DNA of 64,000 nucleotides from Epiperipatus broadwayi (lineage: Eukaryota; Onychophora; Udeonychophora; Euonychophora; Peripatidae), in assembly GCA_028023455.1 (NCBI GenBank), contig JAQFVV010012441.1, positions 7,760,625-7,824,624 of the forward strand. Reading direction: 5' to 3'. Positions 48,133 to 57,844 of the stretch are shown here, in pieces. A program made the position numbers and the translations under genes. Position 1 is the stretch's first letter. Every line of letters starts with the position of its first letter. Below the pieces are notes generated by a model, which was given only the letters and a program-made list of their open reading frames with translations, was not told the origin of the DNA and made no database searches.

Positions 48133-48408
48133 AGGATATATAATACATTAAGATATAACAAAATTTATATTGGGAAGAATATAAATATTGGCTGATCAAA
48201 TATGATATACAGTACAAAAAATAATTATATATAAAATTACATGTGAAATTGTAAAATGATTTACTTTGGGCATACTGGCAAACAATTAGAGGTAAGAGCC
48301 AAAGAATATAATAATGCAATTAATAGAAGAGATGATAAATTTGCATTTTACATTCATTGCTTGAAATATGGGCATAAAATAGATGCTATAAAAACATTAA
48401 ATATTTAA
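48133..48408 (+). pseudogene. Penelope-like GIY-YIG endonuclease fragment, downstream part
   Basis: After the foldback the frame reads IYNTLRYN and later MIYFGHTGKQLEVRAKEY, then NRRDDKFAFYIHCLKYGH, ending at TAA near 48408. IYFGHTG corresponds to the second strand of the GIY-YIG fold, and the R-x-K-E-Y helix and the GH motif follow in the family order. Several in-frame stops lie between 48190 and 48255, so it is inactive. Confidence 0.68.
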
Positions 48409-48939
48409 ATTACATCAAAGATTCAAAAAGAAGACAAATGTATGAAACATACTATGTTAAAAATAATTTAAATAATTGTATGAATATTTACAAGACTTGT
48501 TTAAATTTGGTTAATAATTGGTAAATTAAAAATGAATGAAAAATTACATAAAATGGCATATATATATAATTGTAAAAAAAAATGCATTTGATCTAGTCAA
48601 TTATTTTGTAATTGCTGGATTTATAGATGAGGGTTTTGATTTATTTTAATGATTTATATTGTTATTGTTTGTTTTAATTTCATTATTGAACAATAGATGG
48701 TTTTGTGTCTGAAATAGTTCATTAACATAATAGCCTATTAACATTTAAAAATAGCTCCAAATCAGATGCTGAAAAAGGCTTTTTATGTATAAATTTTTTT
48801 TATTGATATTTATATAACTGTTATAAATAATTTATTATTTTCTGATTATTATATTATATATACACAAATATAACATTACAAATAAATCAAGTAAGATGCC
48901 ACATGACCTAATTTAAACAAGCTTGTATTACAAATGTTT

Positions 48940-49072
48940 TATAAAGAGTTCGCAAATAAGCTCTTAACAAGCTTTGCAGAATATCCTCAACCCAGACCAG
49001 TAGCAGAAACCAGTCTGGGGTTGAGGATATTCTGCAAAACTTGTTAAGAGCTTATTTGTGAGCTCTTTATAA
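48940..49072. repeat. Foldback, arms ~58 bp, 15-nt loop
   Basis: 48940-48997 pairs with 49013-49072 with about three mismatches and one indel. The inner stem GCAGAATATCCTCAACCC pairs with the complementary block just after the loop. Both sides of the loop contain the CCAGTCTGGGG word also found in the centre of family A foldbacks. Confidence 0.88.
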
Positions 49073-49114
49073 AGCAAATATAACAGAACCACGTGAGCTT
49101 TTTAATATTTTAGG

Positions 49115-49320
49115 CAAGCTAAACCACAGTCTGGCACTCAAACTTCTTATGAGCTCTTGAGCAATAAACAATATGCCTTTCATCTTGTGTGGTTTGGTGC
49201 AGATGGTAGAGCATCTGATTTGAGATCAGGAGATCCTTGGATCAATTCAAGCACTCACAGGTTGGCTGCTTGAAGTTCTTATGAACTCCCTAGCAATAAA
49301 GTCGTATTTGCCTATTACCA
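49115..49320 (+). mobile_element. tRNA-derived SINE with duplicated tail
   Basis: The head GTTTGGTGCAGATGGTAGAGC carries a strong A-box. ATCTGATTTGAGATCAGGAG forms an anticodon arm, and CTTGGATCAATTCAAGCAC a degenerate B-box. The following tail (GCACTCACAGG, then GAAGTTCTTATGAACTCC with AGCAATAAA) resembles the block just before the head (GCACTCAAACTTCTTATGAG with AGCAATAAA, ~49136). Two SINEs may thus be joined head to tail. B-box decay argues against a functional tRNA. Confidence 0.6.
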
Positions 49321-49795
49321 ACAAACAGTAACTTACTGCCTCACACAAACAATAACTATTTGCCTGTCTGTCTGCTGTATAACTGACCATGAAGAAGAAC
49401 ATTTTTTCAATTATGATAGCATTCATCTCTACTTTCCACTTTTCTACTTTGTACTCCCTTATATTATCACTATCCACTCCTAATATGACACAGAAGTGTC
49501 ACCACAGTAGAAATAAATATTTGATTGCAAACAAATCCAGACTTTTAAAATCAAACAGAATTTAATATGCATGCCACCCTACCAGCATGTGCATGAAGAT
49601 CGAAGTGTTCTTTCCCGAGCTCCCTCTGATGATGAGGGCTGTTTGTAAAAGATATGTAAAGCGAAAAAAATATCTGGAGTTTTGACAGTACTGAATAATT
49701 GGAATAGAATAAAATTTAAGATAAATGGGGTGTTTATAAATTTGAAATATACTTACTATATATCTTCAGATCAATCATTAATTATATATATATTT

Positions 49796-50152
49796 CTAAG
49801 ACAGTATGTAATTTGTTTATCCTGAATGTTTCTTGTATATGTAATTAGTAATTTTGAACTCTGGATTTTTCAGTCTATTTATTCTCCACTCCATCTGAAG
49901 CAATTGATATGCATGACCACACACATGCGAAAATATATATGATTCACCATATACGTATTTTGTGCAGAACACCACTCATCAGTTGGACCAGATTATAATC
50001 TTCCACACGTATACACAATTAGTGCTCAAACATGTGTGTCAATTGCTTGATATGGAAAGGAGGATGAGTAGACTGAAAAATCCTGAGTTCAAATCCCTTT
50101 AATTACATATATAAGAAATATTCACTATAAGCAAATTACATACTGCCTTAGA
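49796..50152. mobile_element. Family B foldback, compact copy
   Basis: CTAAGACAGTATGTAATTTG at the left pairs with CAAATTACATACTGCCTTAG at the right. GAATGTTTCTTGTATATG and GGATTTTTCAGTCTA also have complements. The centre (49930-50028) carries the family B words CACTCATCAGTTGGACCAGA and ATAATCTTCCACAC. This copy shows terminal sequence (ACAGTATGTAATTTG) not seen in the others. Confidence 0.82.
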
Positions 50153-50189
50153 ATTTAATATTGCTTGGAAAATAGATTACATGTTAGTA

Positions 50190-50808
50190 TAAGTTTATCC
50201 CACTCCTCTGCTATTAATATATATTGTCATATCTGACCTTGCCTTTAGAAGTGGACTATTTCAGATTCCTTACCTGATTGGCTAGCACCCAGATGCTATC
50301 CAAAGGGATTACACCCATCACTGGCGTTTGCACACCAAATTTGCATGTTTCCAGTAAGGTAGGGGATCTGTGATTAAATAGTTGGTCTTTTGGAGGCAAG
50401 GTAGAGAGCAATTATTTCTGTTGACCTGAATGACTGAACATGCTCTCCATTAAACCTTTACCATCAGCAAGGGTAGTATCTCCTCATTATTGCAACATCC
50501 ACGCAGTGAGGCAAATCCGCTTACAGACTGGAAACTGCTATATCCACACTCGACTCGAGGCAAGCTAAATTTATAGCTGGAAGAGTCTTACCAGAGATCA
50601 CGAGGCAGGTTAATCATTAGCTGGAAGTGAGTTCCATTACTGGGAACAACTACCTCAGCATTAACATGTAAAAACAATATATGTATATTATTGTTTAACT
50701 AACAAGTGTGTATATTTTTAGTACTAATAAATTGTACATATTAATTGTTGGGTAGTTGTTTCTTTTGCATCTGTTGATTTGGAACCGAACCTGTAAGCCT
50801 AACCAAAC
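50190..50808 (+). mobile_element. Possible solo LTR
   Basis: A ~600-bp island of higher G+C, without reading frames, ends in an AATAAA-containing stretch (CTAATAAATTGTACAT, 50722), a GT/T-rich tract, then GAACCTGTAAGCCTAACC followed by AAACA. This resembles the U3-R-U5 order of a retrotransposon LTR. The start is unclear (TG at 50184 or 50224), and flanking AT repeats hide any target duplication. No second copy is present for comparison. Confidence 0.3.
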
Positions 50809-50829
50809 ACTATATATATATATATATAT

Positions 50830-52012
50830 CAATAGATGGTGTGTTACCAAAAACACCGAACAAGTGTAAATTTGTTTACATAAACAACAAAAGAGTCAGC
50901 ATTCACTATCACTTTCGTTTGCCCACCCTCAGATCAGCTGATTTCAAGATAATTTGCTATCATCAGTGAAGGATAGAGTTAGAAACTAGATCTAAACACT
51001 GACTCCAAGTGTTTATGCAAACAGTTTCTATCAGTTTGCAAGCATGAATTTTTCAGACCGGTAAAGTCTTCAAACTCAGCCTAACAAGCCAGATAGCTAC
51101 ATGGGTCTGATCTCAGTTCAGTTTCACCATATAGTCAAAGCCTCTGCAATATATATATATATATATATCATTGCAAAAACCTTTAAGGGTACATTTATGA
51201 AAAACAAAAACAAGTTAAATTTATGTAACTTGCTATCACTTGTATTTATGATCAATAGATGGCATTTTACCAAGAACACCAAACAAGTGTAAATTTGTTT
51301 ACATAAATGACAAAAGAGTCAGCATTCACTATCTCTTTCATTTGCCCACCCTCAGATCAGCTGATTTCAAGCTAATTTGCTATCATCAGTGAAGAATAGA
51401 GTTAGAAACTGAAAAAAAAAAAAAAAAGAAGAAGAAAAGAGGGATGAATAATTTTTTTTTTTTTATTAAATTACGACCTAAAACCAAACCCAATCCAAAA
51501 TAAAAAAAAAAAATTTTTGGGGTGGGAGGACCCCCCCCCCCCTGGCCCTGGCTTCCACTCTTAACCCTAAAAAAAGAAGGAGAAGTGTGTAAAAAAAAAA
51601 ATAAATATAATTTTTCATAAAATTTTTTTTTTTTTTGATATATTTTAGATTTTATTGGGAACTGAACTGAGATCAGACCCATGTAGCTATCTGGCTTGTT
51701 AGGCTGAGTTTGAAGACTTTACCGGTCTGAAAAATTCATGCTTGCAAACTGATAGAAACTGTTTGCATAAACACTTGGAGTCAGTGTTTAGATCTAGTTT
51801 CTAACTCTATCCTTCACTGATGATAGCAAATTAGCTTAAAATCAGATGATCTGAGGGTGGGCAAATGAAAGAGATAGTGAATGCTGACTCTTTTATCGTT
51901 TATGTAAACAAATTTACACTTGCTCGGTGTTTTTGGTAAAACACCATCTATTGATTATAAATACAAGTGATAGCAAGTTACGTGAATTTAACTTGTTTTT
52001 GTTTTTCATATA
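50830..52012. repeat. Family C composite: two direct copies and one inverted copy
   Basis: Copy 1 (50832-51122) and copy 2 (51187-51408) are in the same orientation, and copy 3 (51655-52012) is inverted. All share GAGTCAGCATTCACTATC, GCCCACCCTCAGATCAG and TTGCTATCATCAGTGAAG. Copy 1 also pairs with copy 3 over CAAGCCAGATAGCTACATGG and CAGACCGGTAAAGTCTTC, which copy 2 lacks. Copy 2 pairs with the outer end of copy 3 (AAGTTAAATTTATGTAACTT). A two-armed hairpin that lost part of its left arm and then gained a partial duplication would explain the layout. Confidence 0.82.
51409..51654. other. Homopolymer-rich spacer of the family C hairpin
   Basis: This spacer is built of A, T, C and G runs (A15, T14, A12, C12-13, A11, T15 by eye) with little else, unlike the surrounding DNA. 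It sits exactly between two inverted arms. Such a pattern can come from basecalling trouble at a hairpin, so it may not be the true sequence. The 98-codon minus frame across it should be disregarded. Confidence 0.5.
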
Positions 52013-52069
52013 TATATATATATGGATAAGTAATGGTCTGATAATATAAGGGTTTAGATTGACGTAATG

Positions 52070-52425
52070 TCTACATGGGTATGACTACAATATCAAATCC
52101 AATAAGGGCTTTGAGCGTTCCATCATCAGTTTTTTCAACGAAATAGATGGTTGAATAGTTGGAAAGATGAGAAGATTGAAGGCTGTTCACTAAAGTTTAA
52201 GTTAATTACTACTTAAATATAAACGATGCACTGTTATATATGTGTGGAAAATTATGATCTGGCCTAACTGATGAATGCTGGTTCTGCACGATATACGAAT
52301 ATTAGGGATTGTGTGTTTTTTTGCATATGTGTGATCATCGATATCGGTTGCTTGAGACGGAGTGAAGAATAAATAAACTGAAAAATCATGCATTCAAATT
52401 CCTCTTAGTTATATATATACTATAA
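52070..52425 (+). mobile_element. Family B element, single-arm copy
   Basis: One arm only, in plus orientation: GATGGTTGAATAGTTGGAAAG, GAAGGCTGTTCACTAAAG, ATGATCTGGCCTAACTGATG, GAATGCTGGTTCTGCACG, ending at the B-box-like CATGCATTCAAATTCCTC. Without a facing arm it shows that family B can exist as a linear SINE-like unit. The 63-codon minus frame at 52202-52393 is a shadow. Confidence 0.72.
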
Positions 52426-53829
52426 TTATATCAATGATCGTTTTTCTTTCTGAATACAAAGAATAAGGGATTATTTTTGACAGTTTAAATATTATATTTC
52501 TCATAATTAAATGTGTCAGTTCACTTACAAAATATATTTAAAGTTGATTTTTTAAAAGATAAAATGAGAGATTATTTAATTAACATTCTATTTGTGATGT
52601 AAATTATAGATGCTGTTTTTATTTTATTTTTTAAACGGAAGTATAACTTTTTATTCGTGTAATTATTATGGGTGTGTTAGACAAAAAGGTAAAGAATTAA
52701 TTTAGTTTATTAAAAACATCCAAAGATGACACTTCATTATTATTTTATGCTAGCAGCTTATATCTACTATCAATTATAATGTTAACTATCTAATTTTAAG
52801 TAAAGCAGAGTTTCAGAGCAATTTTAAATGTAATTATGAAAAGCGTTATCTTAGCAATAAAGTGTAATCTTTATAATAAGCATCACATATACAAATAAAT
52901 ACTTGCTATCAGCAAAAAATATCAACCGCTAAAAATTATCTATATAAAAATACCGGTTTCTCTACCAACTAATGTCCATTAACTTTATCGAATTCTTATC
53001 CTTTGGTAGCCAGAGCACAAGAAAGTATATATTTAATTATGCATAGATATACGCTTATATATATATTTGTCTATAGTAGAAGATTCTTGTTATGTTAGAA
53101 TATGTAATTAGCATGTCCATGTCTTAAGACTCAAAACCTAGATAAAACAAGGTAATTAATGACTTAGGTAAATGGAGAAATTGCCAGCCTGCTTACGATT
53201 TGTTTGAGTTCATGAATTTGTACTACAGTTAACGTAACTTGTTATCCAATTATTAGCCATAAAGATCAACTTTAACTGAAGAATAAAACAGTGAAGAAAA
53301 CCATTATTCTTTAAATAACAGGTAATCTATTTTTGGTGGTTCCAATAATAATATTGATAATAAAAACTTCGCAATATTCTATTTAGATAAGATTCCTTTG
53401 TTGATAATCTTTTTTTATTTAATAACCTTAATGAGTCGCTTTGCTTAACGTACCACCATGAAAGTGGCAATTCCAAACGAAAAATATGTAAAATAAATTT
53501 GTATGCTCACGTGATGAGAATTTTTTTTATTTATTTTGATGCTTCAACATCACTTGATCTCCTGAGCAAATGATAATCCGTTGCCATCACAATATATTTC
53601 TTTTCTAATTCTATTATTCAATGATTTACGTAAAATAAACTTCAGTTTAAGAGCCATAAAATATAAGTAAATATCTTTGAATAAATATTGTACTATGTTT
53701 TATCAATTAATGCTGATTAATATTACCAAAGTTTTATATAAATATTATATACTCACACTTATTAATATTTATGATTATATGTTGGATTATTTTCATCATT
53801 TAGAACTGTTGCAAATCTTCAGAAAAATT
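52426..53829. other. Unassigned AT-rich DNA
   Basis: No gene or repeat family recognised. Confidence 0.4.
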
Positions 53830-53839
53830 CAAGACTTTA

Positions 53840-54060
53840 TTTAAACTTTTCAAATACATTCGCCTGTTATTAATAACATATAGATTAGTATATAGCACAA
53901 TGTTTCAATTATATTATTCTCCCTTTTTCTTTGAGAGTTGCTAATCTGTCTATTGACAATACTAGCATGAAAATCAAACCTAGTAACTATAGAGTTATGA
54001 ATTCTTATTTTAAACTGATGCTCTAATCAATTAGGGTGAACCTGGGATCTTTGGATTCAT
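53840..54060 (-). mobile_element. tRNA-derived SINE (family D), left of hAT relic
   Basis: On the minus strand CAGGTTCACCCTAATTGATT is the head region, and CATGCTAGTATTGTCAATAG the body. The tail has GAATAATATAATTGAAACAT and TGCTATATACTAATC. The copy at 56150-56350 faces it, so the pair forms an inverted repeat around the hAT relic. Confidence 0.6.
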
Positions 54061-54239
54061 TAATATTGAAATTAAGATGATGCTTTAAGGTTTAAGGCAG
54101 TGTTTTCCAACCTTTTTTGGCTTGCGTACCACTTGGTAGTACATCACACTAAATTGTACCACTTCGTAAAAATGATTGTATTTCATGAAATTTGTTATTG
54201 CGAGTGTGTTATTTTATTTGCATTATAAATATTATAGGG

Positions 54240-54637
54240 CAGGGGTCCCCAACCCTATGCCCACGGGCACCACGGTGCCCGCAGACCATTTTACGTGTGC
54301 CCGCCGCTATCTCAACACGATAAAAAATTATTTAACTGATACAAATAAATTTAATTTTTAAAATTTCTTATAAATTATTATATTATATTGTAATCAAATT
54401 ATAGGGCACACTATACTTTTACAGCATAAAAATATAAACGTTAATTATATGTTAAAGTTTTATTTTTGAAATAAATATTTTTTGTACATTATGTGTATTA
54501 TTAACAATATCCAACTATAAATTTACATTGAAAAAATAAATAGTGCCCGCCACCTGGTTGAAAAAAATAAATGGTGCCCGTCATCTGGCCGGTATTATAG
54601 AATGTGCTCTTAAGTGCAAAAAGGTTGGGGACCCCTG
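54240..54637. mobile_element. hAT MITE nested in the hAT relic
   Basis: Ends CAGGGGTCCCCAACC and GGTTGGGGACCCCTG are perfect inverted repeats. TTATAGGG occurs as an 8-bp duplication at 54232-54239 and 54638-54645. It is 398 bp and the same family as 28705-29095 but in the opposite orientation. It inserted into the larger hAT, so it is younger. Open frames of 61 and 68 codons overlapping it are chance. Confidence 0.96.
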
Positions 54638-55334
54638 TTATAGGGTGACCATGTATGTATTCACATCTCATAATGAGACAAATTACATTGATCCATGCCT
54701 AAACGTTATGCCAGATTATAAACTCACTGAAATTATAAACACACTGTAACATATTTATATGTATGTGTTTATTCAAAGTTTCATATTTTTTCCAAAATAA
54801 TTTATTAAAGATTACATTATTACATTAAAGGTTATTTCGTACATATTTTGTTCAAAGTGTTTTCTCATTTCTTCATTTGGTTTTCCCGAAATTGAGTCTG
54901 TTTTCTCTTTTTTGGAGCATCTTGCTATTGGTTGGGCCATGGAGAGGATAAATCCAGCATGTCCCAAGTCATGGTAAAAATAACCTCGGGGGTTATCAGG
55001 CTATCTCTTGTTCTTGTTTTCTTTATATTGTTCAGCATGAAGTTAATAGGAATAAAATTTTGATGATTAAATACTAGCTTACATCTAGTAATCCACAATA
55101 GATGATCAAGAATTAATGAGAGTCTAATTTCTGGGTATGATCCTTTTCTGATACATTCTTTCAAATTAAATAATTTAGATTGTTTTGCCTTGATCCGACT
55201 CATTATTTATCTACTATTTTGTCATATTTTGTTTACTAACTAATAAATGGTTTTAATAAAAACACAAAATTATAAAAAAACAATTAGTATATTTTCTTAT
55301 CATAATCAAATATGTGTATAAAATAAATTTAATG

Positions 55335-55860
55335 AGATCTTTGTGCTTGTTTCGAACAACATAATTTTTTGAAATTTGGTTCAAAAGATGCGAGGTATAC
55401 CCTTAAGTCTACAGCTGCATTCAATCTGTTTCGATACTTATTTTTTAAAAAAAATATGAAGAAAAAGCTCTTCCTATTAATTCCGTACTAGTAAACGGTA
55501 ATAATAATTTAAGAGCTTTCTCAGAAATGTTGTTCATATTCTTTAATGTTTATCCAAAAATTAATTAGATTGTGTCATTTGAATTCTACTTGTAAAGTTC
55601 TGTCACATGATAATTCTATTAAATTTTCTTTATCCTTTATTGATAATGATGTAGCTTTTTCTAAATTTTCTACATAGAAGGGGTTTGAAATCCAATTATC
55701 ATTTGTGTTTTCGGGTTTTGGAAAATATTCCATGAAAGACAATTTTAATCCTGTAAAATGTGCTGTTATATTTTCTCGTATATCTTGAGACAGACTAACC
55801 TTATTTTCAAACAAAAAAATATGTAGAGTTTCGAATACTTCCAGTTGATTGTTTTCGATA
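55335..55860 (-). pseudogene. hAT transposase C-terminal fragment (ZBED/SCAND3-like)
   Basis: The minus strand reads VFETLHIFLFENKVSLSQDI, then ITAHFTGLKLSFMEYFPK, NWISNPF and IKDKENLIELSCDRTLQVEF. After a stop and frame changes come FWINIKEYEQ and SEKALKLLLPFTST, with LRVYLASFEPNF later. These match the order of the C-terminal catalytic and dimerisation region of hAT transposases of the ZBED5/FAM200/SCAND3 type. The zinc finger and the first catalytic part are absent. At least two frameshifts and a stop inactivate it. Confidence 0.78.
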
Positions 55861-56149
55861 CTTATATATATATATTACTGTTTCCAAAAATCTAATTTCT
55901 TAATCATACTTTCAATTTTATCATTAACATTAAAGATCGTTATCGACTGTACATATTAACAACTTTACTGTATAATATTATTAATTAAAATAATTTTTAT
56001 GAATTATAGGAAAAAACGTTTCTATATTTTTATGATTTAATTTTTTTTTTATGTCCGCCATTATTGATTATTTTTCGTGTACCACCAACCAGCAACTCGC
56101 GTACCACCAGTGGTACGCTTACCACAGGTTGGGAAACACTTTAAGCAAT

Positions 56150-56360
56150 TAGCCAGTCTTGATAATTAGACTATTATTTTAAATTTCAGTATTTATGTAA
56201 AGGTCTCCTAACTCATTTTCATGCTAGTACTATCACTAGTCAGGCCAGCAATTCCTGAAAATGAGAGAGAAATAATATCATCAGAAATCTACCTAAGTGT
56301 TATTACTATTAAAAAGTTTAAATAAAATTTGATTTTTTTAAGACATTCAACAACTTATAG
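56150..56360 (+). mobile_element. tRNA-derived SINE (family D), right of hAT relic
   Basis: TCATGCTAGTACTATCACTA, then GTCAGGCCAGCAATTCCTG, GAGAGAAATAATATCA and GTGTTATTACTATTA follow the family D order. It is inverted relative to 53840-54060. Confidence 0.65.
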
Positions 56361-56407
56361 TTACAATTAAAATACTATCATCACTAACTTTCAGACAAAT
56401 AAATAAA

Positions 56408-56442
56408 CATGCGCGCGCGCACACACACACACATATATATAA
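56408..56442. repeat. (GC)n(CA)n(TA)n microsatellite
   Basis: GCGCGCGCGC passes into CACACACACACA and TATATATA, an alternating purine-pyrimidine run of about 34 bp that could adopt Z-DNA. Confidence 0.85.
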
Positions 56443-56634
56443 TCAGAGAAATAAACTAACTTCTGAGTACTGGGAAAATTTAATGTAATGTCTTTCAGTA
56501 ATAAATCCATAAATGTAATGGAAAAAAATTATTATTTTGATTTATTTTCCCACTACTTTTATAAGAAAATTTAGACCAGATAATAATTCTAGGTGTCTCC
56601 ACAGTTCAATCAAATTTACAATGCCATCATTAGG

Positions 56635-56860
56635 GTAAGAAGTGCCTATGTGCATGATAAATTTTAGCACACACCCCTCCCATTCTATGAAAAAAAATTG
56701 TAAATTAAAAGACAATTTTCTTAGCAATTTCACAAGAAAATTTTTTTAATTAGGGCCTTAGTCATTAAACATGTTTGGTACAAACATTACTTGTTTTATT
56801 CATTTATTTCTATAAAATAAACTCAGAGATTGAAACACATGCTAAAATAAACCAAATTAA
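56635..56860 (+). repeat. Dispersed repeat, copy 2 (family R)
   Basis: This matches 38320-38555 in the same orientation over about 225 bp. The two copies share the words listed for copy 1 and end ACACATGCTAAAATAAA. Identity is perhaps 75-80 percent by eye. Unknown type. Confidence 0.75.
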
Positions 56861-57844
56861 TGCTTAAAAAATATTTTTTGACACAATCTTATATATGAAA
56901 TCCCTATTTTCTCTGTTATCTAATTGGTGAATGTATTAATATTTGTCCAATATCATGTGTCAAATTCACAACTACTACATTTATGCGAAGGAAGTAATTC
57001 TGCTCAGAAAAAAAATGAGTACATGTGCTTTTATGTACAGAGATATAGTATTTAAATCATAAAGTAAATGTAATTATAGTACATAAATTCATGTTTGAAA
57101 TGTGATATTTAATGAGGGGAATTACAATACATAAATTAATGTTTGAAATGTGATATTAAGGCATACATAAGATTAGTTGGATTTTAGGAGGTTTGCTATT
57201 AAAAAAAAATTCTATATAAGTAAGATAGTGATGTATTTATCATTTAACTGTTAATGTCTTTAACAATATATATGTATAAAGATTGTATTTAAATTACTTC
57301 TAAAATTCCCATTCAAACTTTAATATTAAATTGAGTGTTATAAATTTATTTGAATCTCTTTTTCTGAAAAAATACTGGTATTGGCACTATAAAATCAAAC
57401 AGTATGGTGTGTTATTAAATTTTTGCCAAATATATGAATCACAAACACTTTGATTATATAGAAAATTTGTTATGAAAAAACTTGTATGGATTTGTGCTTA
57501 AATAATATGTATCTAATAAACTTCATTATAGTTATATGACCAGGGCATTGAGGATGATTCTTAGCATTATTTGATTTTTTTCTGATGGATTAGCACTTAA
57601 GTATGTGCATCCAGATAATTGTTTTGTATTTCTGTCCTAAGTTGGAAGTGGCTAGATAATTAGCTTGTTTAACTTTTATATTAATAATTCCAAATCAAAA
57701 TATTTTACTTTTACTAATTTTCATTTATTGGTTGTCATTTAAAAAAAGGAATTTTTTTATCTTTTGAATAAAGAGATTTAGAGAGTGGTAGAACAATCAT
57801 ACATTTAAGTATAGAGTAAGGGAATTGGAAAAATAAGAAAATAT
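56861..57844. other. Unassigned AT-rich DNA
   Basis: No gene. A 31-bp phrase (AATTCATGTTTGAAATGTGATATT) is duplicated near 57085 and 57141. Confidence 0.4.

Larger units (their letters stand above)
46560..48850 (+). mobile_element. Penelope-like element with inverted terminal repeats, split by a foldback
   Basis: A plus-strand coding relic (46990-47205 continued at 48133-48420) is bounded by the same non-coding sequence in inverted orientation. 46560-46985 is the reverse complement, with substitutions, of about 48470-48850 (for example AACCAATTATTAACCAAATTT against AAATTTGGTTAATAATTGG, and AGCCTTTTTCAGCACATGAT against GATGCTGAAAAAGGCTTTTT). Penelope-like elements are known for such direct or inverted LTR-like ends. 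The RT core is missing. A family A foldback (47206-48125) interrupts it. Confidence 0.72.
54098..56140 (-). mobile_element. hAT-family DNA transposon, internally deleted
   Basis: Ends CAGTGTTTTCCAACC (54098) and GGTTGGGAAACACT (to 56140) are hAT-type inverted repeats, followed by matching subterminal words GCGTACCACTTGG and CCAGTGGTACGC. Flanks share TTTAAG(G/C), but an exact 8-bp duplication is not clear. About 2.04 kb including a nested MITE, which is short for an autonomous hAT. Only the C-terminal transposase coding remains (minus strand, 55335-55860). Confidence 0.82.

Noticed and set aside
49189-49260. Functional tRNA gene
   Set aside because: The A-box is good but the B-box is degenerate and the acceptor stem does not pair. 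The tail repeats indicate a SINE.
51386-51682. 98-codon minus-strand open frame
   Set aside because: It is made of Phe, Lys and Gly/Pro runs from homopolymers at a hairpin centre.
54925-55203. 92-codon minus-strand open frame as part of the hAT transposase
   Set aside because: It lies beyond the recognisable C-terminal end and shows no hAT motif. It is probably chance in the transposon 3' region.
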